DNA of 64,000 nucleotides, taken from the NCBI GenBank assembly GCA_023150805.1, contig JAKLKF010000014.1, forward strand, positions 22,321 to 86,320, given 5' to 3'. The notes under the pieces are model-generated. The model searched no databases. It worked only from the letters and a program-made list of their open reading frames with translations, and had not been told where the DNA came from. Positions 34,387-43,061 of this stretch are shown here, piece after piece. The DNA is from Myxococcota bacterium. GTDB taxonomy: Bacteria; Myxococcota_A; UBA796; UBA2385. A program made the position numbers and the translations under genes. Positions within the stretch are counted from its first letter, which is position 1. Each line of letters opens with the position of its first letter.

Positions 34387-34851
34387 ATGCGCGTCACCCC
34401 GCTCGACATCATCCAGAAGCAGTTCACGGCCGGCCGCCGCGGCTACGACTCCGACGAGGTGCGGGCCTTCCTGGAGGAGATCCGGGAGTCGATGGAGGAG
34501 CTGCTCAAGGACAACCAGCGGCTGCGCGAGACCGTGCAGCGGCGGGACCAGGAGATCGAGGACCTGCGGGGCAGCGAGTCCGACATCAAGGAGACGCTGA
34601 TGCTGGCGCGGCGCCTCTCCGACGACCTGCACCGCAACGCCCGGCGCGAGGCGGACGTCATCGTCGGCGAGGCCCGGCTGGAGGCGGAGCGGATCCTCCA
34701 GGCCGCCGCCGACGAGCGCCGGAACGTGCAGGAGGAGGTCATCGCGCTGCGCACCTCGCGGATCCGGCTGGTGGCCGAGGTGCGCTCGGTCATCGAGGCG
34801 CACGCCCGGCTGCTGACGGAGATGACCGGCGAGGGGCCCGCTGGCTCCTGA
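34387..34851 (+). CDS. divIVA: DivIVA-domain coiled-coil protein
   Basis: The 154-residue product begins MRVTPLDIIQKQFTAGRRGY, followed by DSDEVRAFLEEI, the DivIVA N-terminal membrane-curvature-binding motif. A long coiled coil (about 30-140) follows. DivIVA proteins mark poles and division sites or guide peptidoglycan growth. An apparent -10, TATAGT (34373-34378), lies only eight bases before the ATG. The next gene starts two bases after its stop, forming an operon. Confidence 0.85.
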   Translation: MRVTPLDIIQKQFTAGRRGYDSDEVRAFLEEIRESMEELLKDNQRLRETVQRRDQEIEDLRGSESDIKETLMLARRLSDDLHRNARREADVIVGEARLEAERILQAAADERRNVQEEVIALRTSRIRLVAEVRSVIEAHARLLTEMTGEGPAGS

Positions 34852-34852
34852 G

Positions 34853-35722
34853 GTGCCGTCGCCGTCGGCGCTGGGGGGGCGGGCCGGGAGCCCGGCGCCG
34901 CTCTCTCCGCGCGCGCGCTTCGACCTGCACCTGCACAGCACCCGCTCCGACGGTCGCCTGTCGCCGGCGCAGGTGCTGGACCAGGCAGCCCGCAACGGCC
35001 TGGACGTCATCGCGCTGACCGACCACGACTGCGCGCCCGCCCTGCCGTGGGGGCCGGTCCGGGTGGCGGGGCGAACGGTGCACGTCCTGCACGCCGCCGA
35101 GGTCTCCGGGGCCTGGGACGGCCGCGAACAGCACCTGCTGGTCTACTTCCCCCAGGCCGTCCCCACCGAGTTCGCCCGGCTGATGCGCAGCCTCTGCATG
35201 GCCCGGGCGCAGCGCTACGAACGCGCGGCGGAGGGGCTGGGCCTGGCGGGCCTGACCCCTCCGGACGAGGCCGCCTGGCGGGGGGAGCGGGCCCTCACCC
35301 GGGTGCACCTGTCCCAGGCCATCGTCGACGCCGGCCACGCCGGCAGCCTGGAGGACGCCTTCGCCCGGTACACCGCCAGCCGCCTGGGCCGCGTCCCTCC
35401 CGTCGACCCGACCTTCCCCGCAGTGATCCGCATGGCGCGCGCCGCGGGCGGCCTGACCTCGTGGGCCCACCCGCAGCTCGATGCCGTGCAGGCGCACCTC
35501 TCCACCTTCGTCGCCGCCGGCCTGCAGGCGCTGGAGGCTGCGCGCCCCGGCCTGCGGGGGCAGGAGCGCAGCACCCTGCTCCGGCTGGCGCACAAGCACG
35601 GCCTGCTGGTCACCGGCGGCAGCGACAACCACGGCTTCCCCTGGCAGCACCCCGTGGGCCAGTGGACCTTCCCCATGCGCGAGGCGCGGCCCTTCGCCCG
35701 CGCGCTGGGCCTGCCCACCTGA
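34853..35722 (+). CDS. PHP-domain phosphoesterase
   Basis: The 289-residue product has the PHP metal-binding motifs: FDLHLHSTRSDG (HxH), ALTDHDC, HAAEVSG, a middle SWAHPQ and SDNHGF near the end. These fold into a trinuclear metal-dependent phosphoesterase related to the RNase AM (YciV) and histidinol-phosphatase-type enzymes. It starts at GTG 34853, two bases after divIVA. The substrate (5'-phosphorylated RNA ends, or a phosphate ester) is unknown. Confidence 0.85.
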   Translation: MPSPSALGGRAGSPAPLSPRARFDLHLHSTRSDGRLSPAQVLDQAARNGLDVIALTDHDCAPALPWGPVRVAGRTVHVLHAAEVSGAWDGREQHLLVYFPQAVPTEFARLMRSLCMARAQRYERAAEGLGLAGLTPPDEAAWRGERALTRVHLSQAIVDAGHAGSLEDAFARYTASRLGRVPPVDPTFPAVIRMARAAGGLTSWAHPQLDAVQAHLSTFVAAGLQALEAARPGLRGQERSTLLRLAHKHGLLVTGGSDNHGFPWQHPVGQWTFPMREARPFARALGLPT

Positions 35723-35770
35723 GGCGGGCGGCGGTCGGACGAGCGGCCGGCGCGGTGGCGGGCGACGCGG

Positions 35771-35799
35771 TTGCGGCCGCGGTGGGCGGGCGGTACAAC
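35771..35799 (+). promoter_or_regulatory. Sigma-70-type promoter candidate
   Basis: TTGCGG (35771-35776), 17 bases, then TACAAC (35794-35799), preceded by CGG. It lies 92 bases before the SCP2 gene. Confidence 0.4.
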
Positions 35800-35891
35800 C
35801 TGCCGGTCCGCGGGGCGTGCCGTCGTCGCGCCCCACCCCGCCGGGGCATCGTGCGCCGGCGCGCCCCTTCCCCCCACCGCCGGAGCGCCCC

Positions 35892-36209
35892 ATGGCCGAC
35901 ACCAACCACTTCTTCAGCAGCTACCTCCCCGAGAAGATCGCCGCCCAGCCCGACCTGCAGACCATGGGCGCCATCTTCCAGTTCGACATCAAGGACGCCG
36001 GCACCTGGACCCTGCGCCTGACCGGCCCCGAGGGCTCGGGCGTGAGCGAGGGTCCCGCCGAGAACCCCTCCTGCGTCATCACCACCGACAAGGCCACCTG
36101 GGAGGGCATCCTCGACAACCCGAGCAAGGCCATGCAGGCCTTCATGATGGGCAAGCTCAAGGCCTCCAACATCGGCCTGGCCACCAAGCTCCAGCAGATC
36201 CTGGGCTGA
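35892..36209 (+). CDS. SCP2 sterol/lipid-binding protein
   Basis: The 105-residue product has the single-domain SCP2 pattern: MGAIFQFDIKDAGTWTLRLT, CVITTDKATWEGILD, AMQAFMMGKLKASNIGLATK. SCP2 domains bind acyl chains or sterols in a hydrophobic cavity. It is encoded alone, convergent with the ABC genes across a strong hairpin. There is no signal peptide. Confidence 0.88.
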   Translation: MADTNHFFSSYLPEKIAAQPDLQTMGAIFQFDIKDAGTWTLRLTGPEGSGVSEGPAENPSCVITTDKATWEGILDNPSKAMQAFMMGKLKASNIGLATKLQQILG

Positions 36210-36249
36210 GCACGGCGGGCGGCCGTCGCCGCCGTCCCCATCCAGGCGC

Positions 36250-36274
36250 GCCCCGGGGCTCTCACCCCCGGGGC
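36250..36274. terminator. Hairpin between convergent genes
   Basis: GCCCCGGGG (36250-36258) pairs perfectly with CCCCGGGGC (36266-36274) over a seven-base loop, between the SCP2 gene and the convergent ABC operon. It could serve both strands. Confidence 0.55.
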
Positions 36275-36296
36275 GTCGTCGTCTGCGGGCCCGGCT

Positions 36297-38051
36297 CTAC
36301 AGGGAGCGGCGCTTGCGCCAGGTCGCCAGGGCCATGCCGATGGCGGTGCCAGGCACCACCAGCAGGCAGAGCAGCCAGACGCCCAGCCCCTGCAGCAGGT
36401 TCATCGACAGGCTGGCGCTGGCGGCGGCGTTGGGCCGGATGCTGACCTGGTCCTCCTCGCCGACCAGCCAGGCCACCGCGTTCAGGAACAGGTCCTGGTT
36501 GTTGCCCTGGGCCAGCAGCTCGTTGGCGGCGAAGTCCGAGTCGCCGAAGACCAGCACCTTGCCACCCGCCTTCCGGGGCAGCTCCACCGGGGGCGCTGCC
36601 GGCTCCGCGGGCGCAGCCTCCACCGGGGGCGCTGCCGGCTCCGCGGGCGCAGCCTCCACCGGGGGCGCTGCGGGCTCCGCGGGCGCGGCGGGCAAGGGCA
36701 GGACCCCGGCGGGGCCGGGCTCGCCCAGGGCCCGCGAGCCGACCCGCAGGCCGGTGGGATCCGTCACCTCGGCCAGCGCCGCCAGCGGCACGTTGCCGAC
36801 GATGTCGCCGTCGTCGGGGGCGGGCGCGGTCATGCCGTCCAGCGTGGTCTCGGCCCAGCCGTAGGGCGTGGTGCGGGCCAGCACCTGGACCTCGACGCCG
36901 GGCACGGCGCTGCCGATGCCCACCGAGCGGGCCACCCGCAGCACGGCCATGCCGGTGACGTCCTCGGTCAGCGGGTGGGGCGGCAGGGACTCGCGGTCCA
37001 GCACCAGGTAGGTCGGGTCGCCGCCGACGAGCTGGTACTTGGGGTTCTCCTCGACCACGATGTCCTGTCCGACCCGCAGGCCGTAGCGGTCCAGGTCGGC
37101 CGCGAAGCCTGGCGCGTGCGTCGGGTCGAGCAGCACCAGCATCGACCCTCCGCCGGCCACCCAGGCCGCCAGGTGCTCCAGCTCGGCGGCCAGCAGGTCG
37201 GTCTGGGGGTCGGCGACGAGCACCAGGCCGCAGTCCTCGGGTACCCCTCCCTCGCGCACCAGGTTGAACGAGCGCAGCGTGTAGTTCTGGGCGGTCAGGC
37301 GGCCCACGGCCACGCCCAGGCCGGTCGCATCCTGGCTGTCCTCGGGGTCGAGCTCGCCGTGGCCGCTCACCGCGCAGACCTGGTGGCGCTCGCCCGAGGT
37401 CGCCCGGATGATGGCGTTGGTCAGGGCCTCCTCCCCGAAGTCGGACTCCAGCCGCTGGCTGCCGCCGTCCGGGGCGCCGAAGGCGGCGACGGCCTGCCCC
37501 TCGGACTGCGCGGGGCGGACGATGACGGTCCCCCACGAGCTCGTGACCTGGTGCTGCTCGGCCACGAAGGGCTCGCGCAGCGGGTCGTGGAAGTGGACCT
37601 CCACCAGCGGGCTGCGGCTCTCGTAGCCCTCGACCAGGTCCTTGAAGGTCGACTCCTCGGCGCTGCCCGCCGGGAAGAAGGCCAGCACCTCGATCTCCTG
37701 CGCCAGCCCGGCCAGCACCTCGTCGGTCTGCGCCGACAGCGAGAAGCGCTGGCTGCTGGTCAGGTCCAGCCGCTCGTCGTAGCGGGCGGCCAGCACGTTG
37801 AGGGCCACGGCGATGGCGCCGACCACCAGCACCAGCAGGCTGGCCGTCGCCGAGTAGCGCGCCCCCCGCGCCGTCAGCGCCTGCTGTAGCGCCTGCCGGT
37901 CCAGCGCGACCCAGGCGATGACCAGCGCCAGCGCGGCGCCGCCCGCCACCGCGTAGGGCGTCTCGACCCGGTCGACGAAGGCGGCGTAGGCCAGGAAGGC
38001 CAGCACGCCCAGCCCACCCAGGAAGCCCAGGATCCAGCTCCAGCTCCGCAT
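36297..38051 (-). CDS. GldG-like ABC auxiliary protein
   Basis: The 584-residue product has N-terminal membrane helices (near 5-27, 35-50 and 70-90), then a large periplasmic domain of the ABC-transporter-auxiliary family (IEVLAFFPAGSAEESTFKDL; HHxxx ending in LVLVADPQTDLLAAELEHLA), and a C-terminal membrane helix. The linker is made of 12-residue Ala/Pro/Glu repeats (36582-36689). It is the third gene of a minus-strand operon after the permease and ATPase. In Bacteroidetes the GldAFG trio supports gliding; in other phyla the trio is an ABC exporter of unknown cargo. Confidence 0.8.
   Translation of the reverse strand: MRSWSWILGFLGGLGVLAFLAYAAFVDRVETPYAVAGGAALALVIAWVALDRQALQQALTARGARYSATASLLVLVVGAIAVALNVLAARYDERLDLTSSQRFSLSAQTDEVLAGLAQEIEVLAFFPAGSAEESTFKDLVEGYESRSPLVEVHFHDPLREPFVAEQHQVTSSWGTVIVRPAQSEGQAVAAFGAPDGGSQRLESDFGEEALTNAIIRATSGERHQVCAVSGHGELDPEDSQDATGLGVAVGRLTAQNYTLRSFNLVREGGVPEDCGLVLVADPQTDLLAAELEHLAAWVAGGGSMLVLLDPTHAPGFAADLDRYGLRVGQDIVVEENPKYQLVGGDPTYLVLDRESLPPHPLTEDVTGMAVLRVARSVGIGSAVPGVEVQVLARTTPYGWAETTLDGMTAPAPDDGDIVGNVPLAALAEVTDPTGLRVGSRALGEPGPAGVLPLPAAPAEPAAPPVEAAPAEPAAPPVEAAPAEPAAPPVELPRKAGGKVLVFGDSDFAANELLAQGNNQDLFLNAVAWLVGEEDQVSIRPNAAASASLSMNLLQGLGVWLLCLLVVPGTAIGMALATWRKRRSL
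36582..36689. repeat. 36-base tandem repeats in the ABC auxiliary gene
   Basis: About three copies of a 36-base unit (starts 36582, 36618, 36654) encode 12-residue Ala/Pro/Glu repeats in a linker. The copies are almost identical, indicating recent expansion. Confidence 0.85.
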
Positions 38052-38060
38052 CGGATCCCC

Positions 38061-38828
38061 CTACTGCCAGCGCCAGGCTTCGACCCGCTGCCAGGTGGCG
38101 AACAGGAAGAAGCCGATGAAGGTGAGGTAGTACGTCACGTCCTCGACGTGCAGCAGCCCCTTGGAGAGCTGCTCCATGTGCGAGAGCATGCTGATGTGCG
38201 CCAGCACCCCGCCCCAGGACGAGGGCGCCAGCGTGTCGGCCCAGGACAGCACCCACAGGGCCAGCAGCCCGCCGAAGCTGACCACCAGGGCCACGACCTG
38301 GCTCTCGGTGAAGGCGCTGGCCAGCATGCCCACCGCCAGGAAGGCCGCGGCCAGCAGGAAGGTGCCCACGTAGTTGGCCGCCAGGATGCCGGGGTCGGGA
38401 TCGCCCAGCCAGTAGAGGATGAGCAGCGTGTGCAGCGTGCCGAAGAGCAGCACCGAGAGGAAGCCCAGGGCGCCCAGGTACTTGCCCAGCACGATCTGCC
38501 CGCTGGTGACCGGCGAGGAGAGCAACAGCTCCAGGCTGCGCTGGCGGCGGTCCTCGGCGAACAGCCGCATCGACAGGGCCGGGCACAGCAGCAGCAGGAT
38601 CACCGCGGTGTTGGCGAACCAGGGCTGGACCAGCCAGTCGTTGACGTTGACCTGGTCCTGCATGTAGGGGTTGAAGGCCGCCTGGCTGGCCTGCACCGAG
38701 TAGTCGGTCGTCATCAGCGCGAAGAAGAAGCCGGTCACCAGCACGAAGCCGCACAGCAGCAGCCAGCCCATCGGCGTGGCGAAGTACTGGTCCAGCTCGC
38801 GCCGTGCGATGGCGAGGGTGGCACGCAT
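38061..38828 (-). CDS. ABC-2-type permease, GldF-like
   Basis: The 255-residue product has about six membrane helices (for example WLLLCGFVLVTGFFFALM; LGALGFLSVLLFGTLHTLLI; VALVVSFGGLLALWVLSW) and the conserved RRQRSLELLLSSPVT, which contacts the ATPase. This fits ABC-2/GldF permeases. The ATG at 38828 shares one base with the upstream ATPase stop. It is followed by the GldG-like gene after nine bases. Confidence 0.88.
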   Translation of the reverse strand: MRATLAIARRELDQYFATPMGWLLLCGFVLVTGFFFALMTTDYSVQASQAAFNPYMQDQVNVNDWLVQPWFANTAVILLLLCPALSMRLFAEDRRQRSLELLLSSPVTSGQIVLGKYLGALGFLSVLLFGTLHTLLILYWLGDPDPGILAANYVGTFLLAAAFLAVGMLASAFTESQVVALVVSFGGLLALWVLSWADTLAPSSWGGVLAHISMLSHMEQLSKGLLHVEDVTYYLTFIGFFLFATWQRVEAWRWQ

Positions 38829-39787
38829 CAGGACTCCTGTCCGGGGGCGAGGGGGCGGCCGTGGTCGCGCGGGTCGGGCCCCGTGCCGGCCGTCAGCCGC
38901 AGGTAGACGTCTTCCAGGCCCTCGGCCGCGCCCAGCTCCAGCAGGCCGAAGGGCACGGCGGCCTGGGCCACCGCGGCCCGCAGCCCGTCGGTGTCGGCCA
39001 GGTCGGCGACCGCCTCGATGCGGAAGGCGCCGTGGCCCTCGCCGTGCACCGCGGCCACGCCGGGCACCCGCGCCAGGGCCTGCTCCAGCTCCAGCGCCGG
39101 GCGCGCGACCCGCAGCCGCGCCGCACCGCCGCGGGCCAGCTTCTCGATCCGGTCCTGGGCCACCACGCGGCCCTGGTGGATGACGATCACCCGCTCGGCG
39201 ACGGCCTCGACCTCGCCCAGCACGTGGGTCGACAGGATGACGGTCCGCTCGCCGGCGGCCAGCTCGCGCAGCAGCTCGCGGATCTCGACCCGCTGGGCCG
39301 GGTCCAGGCCGCTGGTCGGCTCGTCGAGCACCAGCACGTCGGGGTCGTGGACCAGGGCCTGGGCCAGGCCGACCCGCTGCCGGAAGCCCTTGGAGAGGTG
39401 GTCGACGACGCGGTGGGCGACGTCGGCCAGGCCGACCCGCGCGATGGCCCGCTCGGCGGCGGCCTCGACGTCGTCCACCCCCTTGATGGTGGCGGCGAAG
39501 CGCACGTACTCCCGCACCGACATGGTCGGGTACAGCGGCGGGACCTCGGGCAGGTAGCCGATGCGCCGCTTGACGGCCTGCGGGTCCTCCAGCACGTCCT
39601 TGCCGTCGATCAGGGCGCGGCCCGAGGTCGCCCCGATGCACCCGCACAGGATGCGCATCGTCGTGGTCTTGCCGGCGCCGTTGGGGCCCAGCAGGCCCAC
39701 CACCTCGCCCCGGCCGACCTCGAAGCTCACGCCCCGCACGGCGTGGAAGGTCCCGTAGCGCTTGTCCAGCTCTTCGACGCGGATCAT
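38828..39787 (-). CDS. ABC transporter ATPase, GldA-like
   Basis: The 319-residue product has Walker A GPNGAGKTT, the signature LSKGFRQRVGLAQAL, Walker B VLVLDEPTSGLD and the switch His in STH. It is the ATPase of the trio with permease 38061-38828 and auxiliary 36297-38051. The C-terminal 90 residues are an accessory domain typical of GldA/CcmA-type exporters. It starts ATG 39787 and diverges from the MopE-repeat gene. Confidence 0.93.
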   Translation of the reverse strand: MIRVEELDKRYGTFHAVRGVSFEVGRGEVVGLLGPNGAGKTTTMRILCGCIGATSGRALIDGKDVLEDPQAVKRRIGYLPEVPPLYPTMSVREYVRFAATIKGVDDVEAAAERAIARVGLADVAHRVVDHLSKGFRQRVGLAQALVHDPDVLVLDEPTSGLDPAQRVEIRELLRELAAGERTVILSTHVLGEVEAVAERVIVIHQGRVVAQDRIEKLARGGAARLRVARPALELEQALARVPGVAAVHGEGHGAFRIEAVADLADTDGLRAAVAQAAVPFGLLELGAAEGLEDVYLRLTAGTGPDPRDHGRPLAPGQES

Positions 39788-39950
39788 GCCAGCCTGCTCC
39801 TCGTGACGCGCCCCGCGGGCGGCGGCCTTCCTGCGCGCCGTGGGATGGCCGTCAAGGCCCGATCGACCGGGTCCCGGGCCGACCGGGACCTTCGGCGGCC
39901 CCGAGCAGCGCGCCACCCGCGTTACCATGGTCGCCCACGCGAGGCCAAGC

Positions 39951-42900
39951 ATGCACGGCGCGCTTCCTCCCTCCTCCCTGCCCGGCCCGGCGGGCCTGCT
40001 CCTCTTGCTGGGCCTCTCGGCCTGCGCCGCGGACTGGTCGGCGGTCGACGCCGACGGCGACGGCTTCACCATCGCGGACGGGGACTGCTGGGACCGCGCC
40101 GCCGGCCCCGAGGGCACGGGCCTGGCGGGCGCCGACATCCACCCCGGGGCGGCCGAGGCCTGGTACGACGGCTTCGACCAGGACTGCGCCGAGGACGACG
40201 ACTACGACGCCGACCAGGACGGCTACGTGCAGGACCAGCACCTGGGCCTGCCGACCTGGAGCGTCTCCGGCACGGGCGCGCTGCCGGGCGGCGACTGCTG
40301 GGACGACCCGGCCGCCGCCGCGCCGGGTGGGCCGCAGGTGGACGGCACCAGCCCCGTGTCCGCCGGACAGACCTGGCCCGGGGCGGCCGACGCCTGGTAC
40401 GACGGCGTGGACCAGAACTGCGGCGGCGACAGCGACTTCGACGCCGACCTGGACGGCTGGGACAGCGCCGACGCGCCGCAGGCCGACGGCACACTCGGGC
40501 AGGACTGCGACGACGGCGACCCCACCCGCAGCCCCGACGCCACCGAGCTCTGCGACGACCTCGACAACGACTGCGACGCGCTGGTGGACGGGGACGACCC
40601 GGACGTCGACCCGACCTCGACCCGCACCTGGTTCGGGGACGTGGACGCCGACGGCTATGGGGACGACGGCAGCGCCACCGTGGCCTGTGACCAGCCCGAG
40701 GGCTTCGTGGACCAGGGCGGGGACTGCCAGGATCTCGACCCCGAGGTGAACCCCGGCGCCGACGAGCTGTGCAACTCGGTGGACGACGACTGCAACGGCG
40801 CGGTGGACGAGGCCGCGGCCGACGCGGCGCTGTGGTACCTCGACGCCGACGGGGACGGCTACGGAGACGCCGAGGAGGAGGTCGCCGCCTGCCTGCAGCC
40901 CGACGGCTACGTCGGCGACGACCAGGACTGCGCGGACGGCGACCCGGCGGTCCACCCCGGCCAGGCCGAGCGCTGCGACACGCGCGGCGTGGACGACGAC
41001 TGCGACGGCACCGCCGACGACGGCGACGCCGTCGACGCCGGCACCTGGTACGACGACCTCGACGGCGACGGCTGGGGCCTGGCAGGCGCCGTCTCGCGCG
41101 CCTGTGACGAGCCGGCCGCCGCCTCGGCCCTGGCCGGGGACTGCGACGACGGCCGCGCCGACGTGAACCCCGACATGGCCGAGCTGTGCACCACCGCGGG
41201 CGTGGACGACGACTGCGACGGGCAGGTCGACGACGCCAGCGCGGTGGACGCCGGCACCTGGTACACCGACGGCGACGGCGACGGCTACGGCCTGGACGCG
41301 GGCCTGGTGCGGGCCTGCACCCTGCCCGACGGCGCCGCCGACCGCGGCGGGGACTGCGACGACGGGCGGGGGGACGTGAACCCCGACATGGTCGAGCTGT
41401 GCGCGACGGTCGGCGTCGACGACGACTGCGACGGCGCCACCGACGACCTGACCGCCGCCGACCTGGCGACCTGGTACGCCGACCTGGACGGGGACGGCTT
41501 CGGAGACCCGGACACGGCCGAGCTGGCCTGCCAGGGCGGCGAGGGCGCGGTGACCGAGGCCGGGGACTGCGACGACGCCTGCGAGACCTGCTGGACCGGG
41601 GCCGACGAGGTCTGCAACGACGGCGTCGACAACGACTGCGACGGCACGCCCAACGCCTGCTCCAGCCTGGAGCCCGAGATCGACCTGGCCGCGGTGACGC
41701 TGCGGGTGCTCGGCGCCGCCAGCGAGGACAAGGCCGGCCGGTCGATCGCCGCCGGCGACCTGGACGGCGACGGGCAGCCCGACCTGCTGCTGGGTGCGGT
41801 CGGCGCGGGCAGCGGCGGCACGGCCTACGGGCTGCTCGGGCCGATCTCCGCGCCCACCGGCGTCGGGACGGCCAGCCTCTCGGCCGCCGGCCTGGACTCC
41901 GGCGACAACGCCGGCCGCTCGGTCGCCCTGGTCGACCTGGACGGCGACGGCCTGGACGACGCCCTGGTCACCGCGCCCGACGCCTCGGCCGGGGGCAACA
42001 ACCGCGGCGCCCTGTACGTGCTCTACGGCCCCGCCGCCGGCGACCTCTCCCTGGGCGACGCGGACTGGGTGGTCGAGGGAGAGGGCAACGGCGACTACCT
42101 GGGCCGCCTGGTGACCGGCGTGGGCGACCTGGGCGGGGACGGCGTCGAGGACGTCGTCGTGACCGGCATCTACGTCGACCTCGCGGCGGGCAACGACGGC
42201 GCCGCCCTGCTCATCGACGACGCGGGCGAGGGGACCGACGACGGCGAGGACGTCGCCACCGCGGTGCTCTACGGCGCTTCCGCCGAGGACAACCTGGGCA
42301 GCGCCGCCAGCGCCGCGGGTGACCACGACGGCGACGGCCTGTCGGACCTGGTCCTGGGGGCGGCCCGCAACGACGACGCGGGCGCCGACGCGGGCGCCGT
42401 CTACCTGTTCCTGGGTCCGGTGGCGGGGGCCTGGAGCGCGGTGGACGCGGACGCGACCTGGACCGGCGAGGACGACAGCGACCGTGCCGGCGACTGGCTG
42501 CACGGCGGCCTGGACGTCGACGGCGACGGCCTGTCCGACCTGGTGGCGGGCGCCTACAAGGCCGGCGACGCCAGCCAGGGGGCGGCCTACCTGGTGACCG
42601 GCGCCACCACCCCCACCGGGGGCAACCTGCGCGACGCCGCCGCGATCGTCCGGGGCGACAGCAGCAGCCAGAAGCTCGGCATCAGCGTGGCGCTCCTGGA
42701 GGACATGGACGGCGACGGGCGCGCCGAGGTCGGCGTCGGAGACGGGGATCGCGACGACTGCACCGCCAGCAGCCCCCCCGGGCAGGTCTACCTGTTCCTG
42801 GGCGGCCTGACCGGCAGCCTGACGGGGGCCGACGCCGGCATCGTCATCCGCGGGGACGCCGACGGCGACTGCGCCGGCGCCGCCATCCTGGACGTCGGGG

Positions 42901-42998
42901 ACCTCAGCGGCGACGGCGCGAGGGACCTGGCGCTGGGCGCGCCGGGGGTCGAGGACCGCACGGGCGCCGTCTACATCCTCCAGGGCGGCGGCATCTGA
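39951..42998 (+). CDS. Giant lipoprotein: MopE-type repeats plus seven FG-GAP repeats
   Basis: The 1015-residue product has a lipoprotein signal with lipobox LSAC (about Cys24 from ATG 39951; an ATG at 39927 is possible). About eight MopE-like repeats follow (GDCDDGDP...C..DNDCDALVD and DADGDGYGD), Asp-rich calcium-like loops with paired Cys as in the copper-binding MopE family. The last part has seven FG-GAP repeats (GDLDGDGQPDLLLGA, DLDGDGLDDALVTAP), enough for a seven-bladed propeller. It ends GAVYILQGGG. It is probably anchored on the cell surface and binds metals. The gene behind it encodes a sister protein. Confidence 0.85.
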   Translation: MHGALPPSSLPGPAGLLLLLGLSACAADWSAVDADGDGFTIADGDCWDRAAGPEGTGLAGADIHPGAAEAWYDGFDQDCAEDDDYDADQDGYVQDQHLGLPTWSVSGTGALPGGDCWDDPAAAAPGGPQVDGTSPVSAGQTWPGAADAWYDGVDQNCGGDSDFDADLDGWDSADAPQADGTLGQDCDDGDPTRSPDATELCDDLDNDCDALVDGDDPDVDPTSTRTWFGDVDADGYGDDGSATVACDQPEGFVDQGGDCQDLDPEVNPGADELCNSVDDDCNGAVDEAAADAALWYLDADGDGYGDAEEEVAACLQPDGYVGDDQDCADGDPAVHPGQAERCDTRGVDDDCDGTADDGDAVDAGTWYDDLDGDGWGLAGAVSRACDEPAAASALAGDCDDGRADVNPDMAELCTTAGVDDDCDGQVDDASAVDAGTWYTDGDGDGYGLDAGLVRACTLPDGAADRGGDCDDGRGDVNPDMVELCATVGVDDDCDGATDDLTAADLATWYADLDGDGFGDPDTAELACQGGEGAVTEAGDCDDACETCWTGADEVCNDGVDNDCDGTPNACSSLEPEIDLAAVTLRVLGAASEDKAGRSIAAGDLDGDGQPDLLLGAVGAGSGGTAYGLLGPISAPTGVGTASLSAAGLDSGDNAGRSVALVDLDGDGLDDALVTAPDASAGGNNRGALYVLYGPAAGDLSLGDADWVVEGEGNGDYLGRLVTGVGDLGGDGVEDVVVTGIYVDLAAGNDGAALLIDDAGEGTDDGEDVATAVLYGASAEDNLGSAASAAGDHDGDGLSDLVLGAARNDDAGADAGAVYLFLGPVAGAWSAVDADATWTGEDDSDRAGDWLHGGLDVDGDGLSDLVAGAYKAGDASQGAAYLVTGATTPTGGNLRDAAAIVRGDSSSQKLGISVALLEDMDGDGRAEVGVGDGDRDDCTASSPPGQVYLFLGGLTGSLTGADAGIVIRGDADGDCAGAAILDVGDLSGDGARDLALGAPGVEDRTGAVYILQGGGI

Positions 42999-43008
42999 GG
43001 GGGTCGGG

Positions 43009-43038
43009 TTGCCGGGGGCGCCCGGCAGGCGGTACCCT
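43009..43038 (+). promoter_or_regulatory. Sigma-70-type promoter candidate
   Basis: TTGCCG (43009-43014), 18 bases, TACCCT (43033-43038), preceded by CGG. It sits in the 63-base gap before the second MopE-type lipoprotein gene. Confidence 0.4.
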
Positions 43039-43061
43039 GGGGTTCGCCCTGGGAGGCCCGA

